Below, piece by piece: positions 1 to 11,440 of a stretch of 64,000 nucleotides of DNA. Source of the stretch: Chrysomallon squamiferum (Eukaryota > Mollusca > Gastropoda > Neomphalida > Peltospiridae); contig CM022670.1 of assembly GCA_012295275.1 (NCBI GenBank), positions 4,117,264 through 4,181,263 on the forward strand, in the 5' to 3' direction. Made by a program: the position numbers and the translations under genes. A model generated the notes under the pieces. The model was not told the origin of the DNA, searched no databases, and saw nothing but the letters and a program-made list of their open reading frames with translations. Position 1 is the stretch's first letter, and every line of letters starts with the position of its first letter.

Positions 1-1540
1 TGTACCAGGCACCAAGTCATCAATCTCGGTGTATATTACTGTATCATTTGTTCTCAGCTCCTGAGATTTATCAGATTGATTGTTGTCTTCAGCAGACTGA
101 TTAAAAATAGCTGCTGTTTGTGACACTGGTCTCCTGGCTGGCACTGGTGGCTCAGGTTTACTCTTTCCAGAAACATCACAACTCCTGCCTGTCTGCTTGA
201 TGTCATCCAGTTTTCCTGACATCTCAGATTTATGCATAGTTTCTGCTTTCAAGGCTTGATCGGTGAAAGTAGAAGTTTGTGAAATTGGTCGTTTAGCAGG
301 TAAAGGAGGACCACCTCTACTGTCATCTGAACCATCAGCAGCTGGAGTATTACTCTGTCCGTTTGTGGAGTTAACATCACTGTTATCATTCTGGGACACT
401 CTTGCTGGCTTTGGTGGAGGTCTGATAATAGTTGGTCTTTTGACAACAATTTTTTCTGAGAACATCAAACTGCTGTTTCCCTTTTCATAGTCTTCTATCT
501 CAGCATCCTTTCCAGTACCTCCAGCACCAGTATCCTTCTTTATACTGCAAATGTCCCTGTTGGAGTCATTTGATTCACTATCTTTTCTTGAAACCATGGA
601 ACCAAATTCAGTTTTTCTAATGTTTTGAACACCATTCCTTCTAGTGTTTTTTGGACTGGGTCCCAGTGAATCAAAATCTTTAATTTTATCTGCCCACGAG
701 TCCTGTTTTTGAGGTTTGGAGGCAGGTTTGGGCTTTGGGAGAGGTTTTGGCTTGGCTGCTAGAGGTGGAGGACATGTTTCTGATGATCTGTTCTTACTTG
801 CTTTATTCTGTGAGCCTGTGTCTTCAGAATGTTCATTTTCAGTCTTCCTCACAACAGTAGATCTGAGTTTCACTTTAAAAGGCAAGTCATGATTATCACC
901 AGGTGATCCATCTGTAGATGTTTCACAGCTAACTTTTTCTTCTCTTGGTGATATCTTAGGCTTGGATACAGATGGTGGTCTGTTTTTGTTTATGACAGCA
1001 TAAAGTGGCTCATTGGAATCACTGTTATCACTGACTGTATTTGAACTATCCTGATCACTGACATGTGGTCTGACTAGAGGCCTCAGTGGAACCAGAAAGG
1101 GCACCACCATCTTGAACACAATCTTCTCCATCTCCTGCAGCTGAAGCTTGAGTTCCAGAAGATTCAGTAATCCTCTGTGGCCTCTTTGGTCTGATAATCG
1201 TTGGTCTGGATGGCCTGGGAGGCTGCTTTCTGTCTTCATCAGGTCCTTTTCTCCAACGAATCTTCAAAGTCAATTAACAAAGGTTCTGATGGTGTGATAG
1301 CTGATCTTGGAGGACGAACTGGAGGTGTTATTTTGCTATCTGTTCCATTATCAGGGGATTTTTTAGCCTGGATTCCTGAAGAAAATTCAACAGCATCACT
1401 CCCCAAGCTTTTAGGTCTGCTAGGTCTCGGTGGTCTGAGACTAGATGAATCATGAGAAGGCACACTTGGTTGTGAAGGCACCTGGGGTGGAATGTTATCT
1501 TCATTAGCTGCAGTCCTTGTTCCTGGTTGACCCATGGAAA
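1..1540 (-). CDS. SH3D19-like coding exon 5 (long, open to left edge, two apparent frameshifts)
   Basis: Starts after acceptor TTTTTGTAG. From 1540 to about 1250 it encodes a Pro-rich segment ending PSEPLLIDFEDSL. From about 1250 to 1100 the homologous reading moves one base forward to RKQPPRPSRPTIIRPKRP. From about 1100 to base 1 it moves one base again and stays open, with LAAKPKPLPKPKPASKP, DSWADKIKDFDSLGP, VVKRPTIIRPPPKPARV, PPLPAKRPISQT and VPARRPVSQT, ending YTEIDDLVPGT. Candidate indel sites are the T run at 1247-1250 and the G/A runs at 1096-1101; each shift looks like one extra base. The exon has no stop before the edge in its last frame. I see no SH3 domain here; in relatives these follow downstream. 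Confidence 0.7.
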
Positions 1541-1804
1541 CTACAAAAAGCAATAGCGAAATAATATTGTGTAATCTGATCAACAATGCTATATTAAGTG
1601 TGGGGAAAAAAATAGAAACATAAGAACATTTACTGATACATCAAAAGTAAGGACTGATATATATATATATGTATGTATATATTGAAAAATATTTGTTAAA
1701 TTATCAGTTCAACAAATATATATAAGTAAGAATAATAAATAAAAATAAAAAATTTAAAAGAATTTAAAAGAATTTAAAAGAAAATAAATTTAAAAAAATA
1801 ATAA

Positions 1805-1842
<38 letters not shown>

Positions 1843-3555
1843 CAACAACCACAATAAAACAAATAAAAATTCCACAGATTTAAATATTACATTTTCTTCA
1901 TACTTAATTTAAAAACAATCATAGTTAACATAACTTTTACAATCAGGAAGAAAAAACCAGCTAAAATTCTAAAACAGGGGAAGATAAATACATTTATAAA
2001 ATGCTGAAAAGAACAAAAAACATAAATTAATGGAGTGATTTATTTTTTACATGAAGAAAAAGATTTCAGAAAACAGATCATACATACATACATATATATA
2101 ATATATAAAACATACCTGGTCTAGGTGGACGTTCTCGCATGGTGGGGATGTCTGGGGGTTTCGTTGTTGGGGGTGGGGTATGATGCTCAGTTTTAGTTGT
2201 TTGTATCTCATTTCGAAAACCTACTTGACTCATGGGTCGAGCTCCGACTATAGTAATTTCTGGTCGTCTGTTTGAATTTGAAAAAAAAGAAAAAAAAAAA
2301 GATCGTTTTTACAAGCAGAAAAATATATGTTAAAGGAATTTTCAGTTAATGTTTCAATTTTAAAAATAAAGAAATAAATAAATAAGTAAATATTTTATGT
2401 GCAAATGTAATATTTTAAAACCCTTTTTTTACAGTTATACAGTATTTCATTACAGATAATTCTGTCTAGTATTTTTTGGACTGGATACTAATGAATCAAA
2501 ATTTTTAATTTTTCTCTGCTCATAAGTCCTGTTTTTGAGGTTTGGGCGAGGTTTGGGCTTGGCTGCCAGAGGAGAAGGACAAGTTTCTGATGAGTCTCCT
2601 GAAATTACTCACAATGATCTGCAATACTGTGACAGTTTCTGAAAATTATTTAATTCTCTAAAGCTACTGTTTACTTTGTCTTGGAATGAAATTAAACTTT
2701 TTATATAATTCATAGCTGATACAACTGTTATGGAAAAGAACATCCATAGAATAATATAATAAAAGATAAATCAGAAAATGGAGAATTTATGAAGACTGAG
2801 AAATCTTACTTTTTAACAGACGCTCCTCCTCTCTGTATGGTAGTACTGCTTCCTGTTTGGGGTATTGTTCGTCTTGGCACTGTATCTCCATCTTATTCAA
2901 AAGTATTATACATTCTATTTATTATTTTACATTAATAATAATAATATATAATACATAAAACAAATATACATACACAAACATACACAAACATACACACACA
3001 CACAAACACACATAGTAAAATAAATAATTAGAATAAATAAAATATGTGATTATTGTTATTTTATATGTTGATATTCTGTTGTTAGGTAAAATTCAATAAT
3101 CATACATTTAAGGAAAATCTCTCCATATGCAAAGATATCCAAATTAATATATATTTTAATAAAATGATCTACTTTCGTTCATTTAATTACATTATTATTA
3201 ACATATTGCTAGTTAACATACGAAAAAATAAAAATTAAAATACTTACCACCATCTGCTTCTAAATGTGCTGGTTTCTTCACTTGGGGCGGGGCAGGGCGA
3301 GAATGTTGGGGTGGTGCTGGTCGAGTAGGAGGGGGTCTTGGAGTGGCAGCTGCACCACCATCTGCGTCTGCTATTATTTATAAATAAATAATCAGATTTA
3401 TAATATTTTCAGTGATGACTGATCATTAATAATGTGCTTATAAGTTATAATAAGATATAAACTGAATACGTCTTTTAACATGAAAATGTATTAGAACTGT
3501 CCAAATTTCTTTGTGTTTTCTTTGATATATTATCATGTCTATTTTAGACAGTAGG

Positions 3556-3635
<80 letters not shown>

Positions 3636-3945
3636 TTTTTTCTAAAAATCCAAAAGCAATTACTGGTACAAAACCAAACAGAAATGTATGATCATATACT
3701 ATCTTACTGAATAATGAGTAGAATAAATATTAATTAAATATTACAGCTGAATACAAATGATACATCAGGCACATTCGACTATTTTCAGTTCGATATTTTA
3801 TTAAATACAGATATTATAATTAATGACAAAGCTTAAAATAGTAATTGTTGTAGATTAGTACTGAACCTGACACCATCTGAGGTCTGATTATAGTTGGCCT
3901 TTTCGGAGGAAGTGGTGCCCCACCTCTTCCAATTGCTTCAGTCAT
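1..3945 (-). CDS. Proline-rich adaptor, SH3D19-like (5' part, runs off left edge)
   Basis: Gene on the minus strand with start codon at 3945-3943, four short exons and one long exon open to base 1; about 1,976 coding bases are visible. Splice phases chain without conflict (1, 1, 2, 1). The predicted protein is disordered and rich in Pro, Ser, Lys and Arg. The motif RPTIIRP recurs in exon 1 and twice in exon 5, with a relative KRPEITIVGARP in exon 4, PLPPKRP/PLPAKRP repeats, and LLIDFED, like the acidic LIDFD-type segment of SH3D19. Human SH3D19 has a similar KPTVIR element before its SH3 domains. Such proteins bind SH3 partners and link endocytosis, actin and ADAM sheddase control. No SH3 domain is inside the window, so the family name is inference. 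Other Pro-rich SH3 adaptors such as CD2AP/CIN85 types are possible. Exon 5 contains two apparent frameshifts. The head-to-head neighbour is HERC2. Confidence 0.55.
1805..1842 (+). repeat. (AAT)n microsatellite
   Basis: Near-perfect AAT run in intron 4 of the SH3D19-like gene. Confidence 0.95.
2116..2267 (-). CDS. SH3D19-like coding exon 4
   Basis: 152 bases between acceptor TTCAAACAG and donor CCAG|GTATGT. Encodes KRPEITIVGARPMSQ, a variant of the KRPTIIRP repeat, then a Thr/Pro-rich tail with HTPPPTTKPPDIP and RERPPRP. Phases fit on both sides. Confidence 0.75.
2461..2615 (-). pseudogene. Decayed duplicate of part of exon 5 inside intron 3
   Basis: About 150 bases match the segment at about 640-790 of exon 5 at clearly reduced identity. 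The copy still reads SETCPSPLAAKPKP and, after compensating indels, NFDSLVSSPKNTRQN, against SETCPPPLAAKPKP and DFDSLGPSPKNTRRN in the exon. It has lost about 18 bases in the KPKPASKP stretch and gained small indels. An acceptor-like AATTTCAG precedes it, but the phase does not fit exon 3 and no good donor follows. It is most likely a dead copy. Confidence 0.75.
2810..2891 (-). CDS. SH3D19-like coding exon 3
   Basis: 82 bases between acceptor AATAAG and donor AAAAA|GTAAGA. Encodes GDTVPRRTIPQTGSSTTIQR and a basic end. Entry and exit phases fit exons 2 and 4. Confidence 0.65.
3248..3370 (-). CDS. SH3D19-like coding exon 2
   Basis: 123 bases between acceptor AATAG and donor GGTAAGT. Enters with two bases and leaves with one. 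Encodes an Ala/Pro/Arg-rich stretch with PRPPPTRPAPPQ and RPAPPQVKKPAH, typical SH3-ligand sequence. ADGG blocks occur at both ends. Confidence 0.75.
3556..3634 (+). repeat. (AAT)n followed by poly-A
   Basis: About 16 AAT units, then about 29 A, in intron 1 of the SH3D19-like gene. Confidence 0.95.
3867..3945 (-). CDS. SH3D19-like coding exon 1 (start codon)
   Basis: Begins MTEAIGRGGAPLPPKRPTII and ends after MVS plus one base at the donor G|GTTCAG. The Pro-rich start and RPTIIRP motif match repeats in the later exons. This ATG was chosen because it opens the conserved repeat and the exon's exit phase fits the next exon. Confidence 0.75.
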
Positions 3946-4099
3946 ATCGGTATTTTTCTTTAAAGATTATATTCAGGTGACAACAGCTACATTGGAATAT
4001 ATATAAGCAATATCTGCTGCCCTTTATAGCTTTTCTTTCGGATATATGTCAACTGAAATTACAACAAACTTTCAGCTTCATTATTTATAAATGAAGTAT

Positions 4100-4445
4100 G
4101 CGTTTATAGAGTTAATATTCTGCGAGACTTAATGAGAGTAATCTCCCTTGTAGGAAATACTCACCGGACGTTATTTGGTAGAAAGAAAATATCAATCTGT
4201 GAATATGTAAAGGTGCGTTTGTTATCATGTTGTTTCGTTTCTACCGAGGTTTTGCATTTGTGTTTTTATTGTAAAGAATATGTTCAATTTAGGTGCAGTT
4301 TAGTATTGCTGACACTTTCATTACGTTTTTAATTAATGCATTTTTTAAAATACATTTTTCCCCGACTCCTAAAATTGGCTAAAGCATTTGTCGCGTTATC
4401 GTTTATCATGATTCCGGTAATTGGCTTATAATCGATCGAATATTT
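4100..4445. promoter_or_regulatory. Putative bidirectional promoter between the SH3D19-like gene and HERC2
   Basis: This head-to-head gap holds a patch with many more CpG dinucleotides than the flanking introns (for example around 4158-4170, 4390-4400 and 4430-4440). It also has two copies of ATTGGCT, the inverted CCAAT box, at 4374-4380 and 4420-4426. Both features are common in divergent promoters. I see no clear TATA box. Start sites are not known. Confidence 0.4.
4165..4250 (-). other. Possible 5' untranslated exon of the SH3D19-like gene
   Basis: A strong minus-strand donor (CCG|GTGAGTAT) lies at 4165/4164, about 220 bases upstream of the start codon. It could end a non-coding first exon spliced to a site just before 3945. 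The upstream boundary is a guess; the acceptor near 3960-3990 is weak. Confidence 0.3.
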
Positions 4446-5846
4446 GACATTATGTTCCTTCTACAGTCTAATTTGTTTTTATTTATCAAAATTGTAAAAT
4501 TTAGAATTATTTATATTTTTAAGAGTTCGATGCCTGTTTGTATATTTAAAACAGCTTTTGTGGATTTGATTATTAATAAATTAAAAATAAAAACGAAGTA
4601 AATATATGTACTTCGAATTTATGATATACATTGTTAAATTCATGGTTAATTGAGATAAAATTTATTTTGGAATCAAAAGTGTCCAGAACATTTGGTAATT
4701 CAGCAGTTTGGATTTGAGCCTTGTTTTTGTTTTTATTGCTGGTGCAAATATAAAAAAGGTTTTGAATATATATAAGTATATAAGCCCACTTTTACTTTCA
4801 ATTTGTCCAGTGTTGACACAGGCAGCTGTGTTATTGCCTCGACCAGTAGACATTTAATTTTTTTTTAATTTTTATCAAAACTAGTCTAGTGAGTAGTGCT
4901 GATTTATGTTAATAAAAGTACATGTATTTTATTGTATTTTATTTCATGAACAAAACTGATCATTGTCAGTTGTGACAAGCAGAAGTGGGTTTGTCACATT
5001 TTTCCTGACTTTGTTATATTTGCAGTAGCAACAAAATAAATATTGAGTAAAGCCTTGGCTAACAAGCAATAGATTAGAATATTTTTTTTTTTTTTTTTTT
5101 TTTTATGTGTAAATAAGGTATGTTATTCATGATTTTTACTTGTGGAAATAAAGGATTATTTAATAATTATGCCAATCTTTATTATTACCATTTCTTGCGT
5201 TTATCAAGATACTGACTGGGAATTCTGAAAGATTTTAAGAATGTTTGTTGCTGATTTATAAAAAGCTAAGAGTGGGAAAGACTGTGGATTTTTAACTGAA
5301 ACCATCATACCACTGACATTTTGTCCTGTTAATGTTATTTAAAAAAGTCCAAAACACAGAATATCTAAATTATTCCATCTAATATTACCTTTGGCATTTT
5401 CATAACCTAAAATTTAATAGCTAAATATTGATGAGACATTTTGTTTTTTCATCATACTCCAAATTTTGCTATCATTTTAAAAACATTTAAAAAATATATA
5501 TTTTGCATCCTAAGAGTACAATACTTGTTATTAATGTTCATCTTTTATTTATTTATTTTTTAAAATATTTTTTTCTGTTAAATTAATTGTATAGTGTTCT
5601 GAGCTGTGAAAGAAATGAAAAGAAAAAATATAGCATTTCCCATTAGAATTCATTTCTCAATGCATAGACAAAAGTAAAGATAAATATATGTGTGTGAATA
5701 TTTATTAAATGCTACCTTATTATTTCTATTACTATTATTATCATCATCGTCAACATCATCATTGATGATGGTAATCTATTGTAGATTTGTTTATATTTAT
5801 TATTGTGGTAATTTTTTATTTATTTTATTTTTTGTTTTTGATTCAG
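4446..5846. other. Intergenic or HERC2 5' leader region without recognised gene
   Basis: AT-rich sequence with poly-T (about 5082-5104), poly-A and short repeats. HERC2 exon 1 appears to start at an acceptor, so an upstream non-coding exon is expected here or further left. I could not place it. A donor-like AAG|GTATGT stands at 5117/5118 but follows a poly-T tract. Confidence 0.4.
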
Positions 5847-5850
5847 ACCC

Positions 5851-5883
5851 ATGGTATATAGAAAAAAACATTTACAAGTATGA
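5851..5883 (+). promoter_or_regulatory. Short upstream ORF overlapping the HERC2 start codon
   Basis: After the acceptor ending at 5846, the first ATG (5851) opens a 10-codon reading frame whose TGA stop (5881-5883) overlaps the HERC2 ATG (5880-5882) as ATGA. The HERC2 ATG has A at -3; the upstream ATG has G at +4. Such an arrangement can permit reinitiation or lower translation. Whether it is in the mature leader depends on the acceptor being used. Confidence 0.4.
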
Positions 5884-5960
5884 GTGGTAGCTGGATATCA
5901 GAGGCTCGCCTCTGGCCCCAGTTAAGACTTGATGCCAAATGGCTGAAAACAGACATTCAG
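5880..5960 (+). CDS. HERC2: HERC2 coding exon 1
   Basis: 27 codons from ATG to donor CAG|GTAAAA. Encodes [12 protein letters not shown] and then [12 protein letters not shown], the most conserved N-terminal element of HERC2. The acceptor-like TTTTTGATTCAG ends at 5846, so the exon carries a short leader. Confidence 0.9.
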
Positions 5961-8900
5961 GTAAAATAACCTTACTATTATTATCATCATCATCATCATC
6001 ATCATTATTATTATTATTATTATTATTATCATTATTATGCATTTAATATTGAGTGATTTTCTTCTTCTTTTTTTTCTTTTTTTTTTTAAATTTCTATTGA
6101 CATTACATTCATCATATATTTGTTACATGATTTGTAACATTTCATATGGAAACGATAAAATGAATCATTTGGTCTGTTCTGTTGCAGAAGTAAAATATTA
6201 TAGCAAATTATCAACACATCAGTCTTTTCATATTTAATATACAGGTGTGTAACATTTTAAGTTTAGGCTGAAATATGTTTTTTAGCATTTGTATTGGAAA
6301 CATGCTAAATACTGTGTTGGTTTGTGGCTGTTTCTGGTGATAATTCCATAATCAGAAGCAAAAAATAATTCAAAATTATCAGTGCACATGTTGTCTTTGT
6401 TGATTATTTCAAACTGGTGTGTGCTTCCTTATAAAAGAAAAATAATATATTCTCCAGCGTAATAATAATAATACCAGCTTTCTTGTAAAGCCTACAAAAA
6501 TACATTTTTTGTCTTGGTGTATCTATAATAATTCTTTAATAATATATAAGAATAACATTTATAACCATTATTTAAAAAAATATATTATTATTTGAATTTT
6601 GATTTTAATTTTAACTTTTATATTTAGGATATATAAGTAAAATTTTAAAACATTCTAATAGACATTTTGTCAGTGAAGTATTGGTTATTTGGGTTTTAGC
6701 CATGGGTCACTAAATTTTAAAGATAATTTCTTCTATCCTTTCACTGAAATGAGTTGTTAGAAATGTTGCTGTAATTATCTTCTTGGAAAGAAAAACAACA
6801 ACATATACCTAAAATAATAATGCCAGATTTCAGATAGTTTCATAATTACTATGCTGTAAAACTCTTCATTAAATAAACCTTTTGGTTAGGTCCCTTGATA
6901 AGACAAATTATAATAATAATAATAATTTAAAAAAAAACCCAACAACTTGTTTGTTGATTTGAATATAATGTTTTAGAAATTGGACTCATTTTTTTTTAAT
7001 TTATATTTAAATTATCATTTTGTTTGCATTCTTATTGTAAACATTCCTTATTATTCTACTATCAAACTGCTAACTTAAAAAATTATACTACTTCAGGACT
7101 AAGTTGTTACAACAGTATTTAGAAATAAAATATTGTCTTTTTTTCTTTTCATAATTGTATAAACAGACTTTATACTTACATATAAATACACAGCCATACG
7201 TACTCATGCAGACAAATTATTGATGTAGCTTTTGAACTGCTTCACAAACATTCTCACATTCAGTTAAAAAGTTAGCATAAAACATTTAATTTTATTGGGT
7301 TTTTTTTAAATTTTATTGTTGGTGCAAAAATCCCAGAAAGACTGAAGATACAGCTATTTTTGTGTAAAGTATCTTAATGATTTATTAATTAATTTTATAT
7401 TTCTGTTTCCAAAAAGATACACAGTAAAAGAGCAAACCTCAGCTTCACAAACACTTTATTTTATATGCAGCTATATTTTGTTAACACAAAATTGTTATTA
7501 ATAAAGAAAACAGTTAGTTGCCTGATGCAAATTGAAAAAGACAGATTCATTAACAAAAACCTAAACAGGATGTTTGGAAAATTCAATTTCAGTATTGGAT
7601 GGTTTTCTTAACCACTCGCATAATGTAATTTTTCTGATTTTTAGTTGAGATATTTCTGCAAAATTTTTATGAGTTCTGTGGTTTAATGAAAGATAAAAAA
7701 AAAAAAAAAAAAAAAAAATATGTCTTAAAAGTAAATACTGATATATATGTTTAACATAATTTCACCAGTTTTAAAATTCTCTTATGTACTGATATATTGT
7801 TTTATAAATAAAGATGGAAACATCAGTATGCCATCAGTCATATACAAATTTACAAGTAAGTATGCATACACAGAAACAGTATAACAGAAATCTATGTATT
7901 TAAGTCTTTGACAGATGCAGTACATAAGTCAATACAGCTTGTAGATAATCTATGACATTCTCAGATTTGTAAATGCTTAATAGCAGAATTGTACAGTCTG
8001 GAACCCCCCAGTCAGTTTATATATATATTTTTTTTCACCTGTTGAATTTAATACATATATGATTTAGTTCAAAATAGTTTATTCAGATGTGCAATAAAAA
8101 AAAAAAGTCTTATAGGGGTAAGTACCATAGTGTTAATAGTAAAACAGAGAAGACTTTTTGTTTAAAACTGTTACGTTTGTTTCATATATCAGTCATTAAA
8201 GCAGCAACCACACCTACATGTTTGTAAACACAGACGTGGTTATTAATTGAGTGTACCTATTTACAAATATAATAAAGACCTACACACGTTTGGTTATTGG
8301 ACAGATCTCAACTCTCAGGGGAGAAATAAAGGCATTTATCATCGCATGTTTGCTACTTGTAGTATTACTTTCCCCAACCAATTAAAATTCTGTGTGCTTT
8401 TCTTCTTGGTGAATGAAAACATCGCATCTCATCCAAAAATAGCTGACTTTACTTATCACCTGATTCCCACATCACAGTCCAGGCTTTGTATCGCTGTTGC
8501 TTACTCAGTCTGCTGTTGTAGAGCTTGCAGTCTGCTTAACTATTAATAAACTAGGCATGCATAGGAAGGAATACCAAACAATGTGATAAGGTATGTTGTT
8601 GTTTTGTAACATACAAATGCATTTTTTATTTATTGAGTGTTAAAAGGTAATGCAGTAGTTTCAAAAACGGGTATGATATTTCATGATAAAGTTGTTGTCT
8701 GGCCTACATAGATTTGGTGTTTTTCCACTAGGAATTTAAACACAATGTGATTAATATTAACTTTTTATTTATTGGTTACATATCTGTTAATATAAGATGC
8801 TAAAAGGTAACAAAATTGTTTTATAACAAGTACAATATTTTTACGACAGAGTTGTCTTCAGGACTATATAGACAGAGTGGTTAATAGTAACTTCTTATTT

Positions 8901-9985
8901 ATTTTAATATAACATATTTATTGGTAATGTTTTCAAAATTAGCTATTTTTATGACAAAATTTTCTTCAGGCCTACTTAAAAAATGATATACAGAGCATAA
9001 TTAGTAGTAACTTCTTTTTTAATATTTATTTATTTATTTATTTATTTTTTATTATTATTATTATTAGTATTAGTATTAAATATTTATTTCTTTATATAAG
9101 ATGGCAAAAGGTATCTGTTTTCAACACAGGTATTTTTATGATAGCATTGACTCTTGAACTAGTTAGAATCAGTTTGTTTTTGCTAAATATATCTAGAAGA
9201 TGACAGGTGCAGAGTGATTAATAATAACTTCTTTTTTTAATTTTTTTATTAAATACACATTTTTTAGTTTTAATATAAAACGTTAAATGATAATAATGCA
9301 TTTTCAAATAAAGATACTTTTATCTTCAGTTTTGTCAGTAATTTGTACAATATGTGTATATATATATATATATAGGCTATTGTGTTTTTTGTATTTGAAA
9401 ACTTAAAACTTTGAAGATAAATGATCTGTCTGTTCAGCAGCATGTTTCAGTATACATGGATAGAGTCATGAAAATAATTTTCTTGCTAAAGTAGCAAAAT
9501 ATTATTGTATAATTACTGCATTTGTATTTTGGAATAAAAAATGAAATAAAGAAATAATATGTAAGTCTATTTAATGTTCATTTTAAAAAATACAAGCCCC
9601 TAATTTTTTATGTATTTGCATGTGTGTGTGTGTAAAAAAGTAAGTGCATGCAAGTATGTGTAAAGGCACACATAAATAATGTTATCCTTGATTAATTCAA
9701 ATAATTTATGTGGGCCAATTCCTGAATTGTAAAACTAAATGGGTTTTTTTTTGTGTGTGTGTAGGCTCCCTTGCCAGCAGTTTCTGCACTGGGTTATCAG
9801 TCATCTGTCATCAGTTTTATATCTAACACATGTACAGTGTTTAAAAATAAAATAAAAAGTGTTTTATTATTTTATTTTAGTAATACAAGTCTTAACATTT
9901 TAAAACTTAAACTGATCAATAATATATCAGAAACATGAAATTAATATAATTATTATATTAAATTTAGGATTATTTGTATTTGTAT

Positions 9986-10028
<43 letters not shown>

Positions 10029-11388
10029 TCTGAGGAGTGTGCTACAGTTCAGAGGTTGTGTTGACATCAGGATTAATAGACTGCAGTCTCAATACACCTT
10101 GGTGTGGTCTTCGTGTTTTTTTTTTCTCTGTTTGGCCAAAGTTTTGTGACTTATCTCAAATGCTACTGTTAACTCTTAAAGTGCATGAATACTGTTACAT
10201 ACTATTGTTACAAAATCAGATATTTAATATAAATAGCACATTAATTTATTTATTTTATTTATTTAAATTTTAGAATAGCTTTTCATTATTAGTTAATCTT
10301 TACATATTGCCCTAAAATCAAGTGAAAAATATCCACTGAAGAATCAGACAAAAAGAAAAAGGGGAAAACAACAACATTAGCTCAGCATCGACAACAGCAA
10401 CAACAACAACCCTAAATGACTAACATAATTCAACGATACATATTAAAAATCTTTACAATTTGCACTGATAATTGTTTCAAGATGAGATATATATGTGCAA
10501 ATTATTTCTAAAATAGTTGGGATTACTGTGAAGTGTATACCGAAATACACTCGGATAATTTCCTGGTGTTACAAGTAATCTCACACATGCTATACGTTAG
10601 CTATTGTTAATTGGTTTCATCACTGTGTTCACATTTTCATTCCACACCTTAGCAGGCTTGCAGTCAGAAATGTGTACCTGAATACACTTTATAATTACCA
10701 CTAATGAAAGATGATAATGATCTTAATATACTTCAGTATCATGTTGAAAGAGACACTGTAAATATTTCAAACAGAATAAAATGCACACAGCTGTGAATAA
10801 TCATATACTCAGATGCATACATATGCACATATACATTACATGCATTCATACACAAATCACATACAGTTTAAAAAAAACACCAAAACAACTGACAAAATTC
10901 CTTAAGCCCAACAGTTCAGGTTCTAAAACATTTTGAATTTATACTTAACTTGTTTAGTATAATTTTAAAATAAAGTTATGTACAGTATAACATTTATTTA
11001 ACACAGTTTGAAATTCAAACAAGTATACTGATCAGTATTTTAATAGGTAGACGTAATTTTGGATATATATGTAAGTTAGGCATAATTATTTTCTTATCTT
11101 TTCTTTATTGTTTTTTAAATTATTTATTAAAAAAGAAATCTCTTCTTTTATCTTTCATTGCAGAATTAAAAGAATTTATGTTCATTTAAAAAAAAATCTT
11201 CTCTGATATAAACTCATACAGCTCTATGGCATAAGTTGTTTATGAAAGCAGCATTCATATTTCATTTAATGTAAATTAATATTAACCTGTAGTAAAGGTT
11301 AAATAATAATTTAAAAAAAACCTACATAACAAAAAAATGAATCCTTGTCTGCTGTAACATGTTTCAGTATAAATACAGGTAATACCGG

Positions 11389-11440
<52 letters not shown>

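Noticed and set aside
1055-1130. Tiny intron (about 34 bases, GTGGTG to CTCTAG) to explain the second frame change in the SH3D19-like exon
   Set aside because: Too short for normal animal splicing and without a proper branch region; a single-base indel is simpler.
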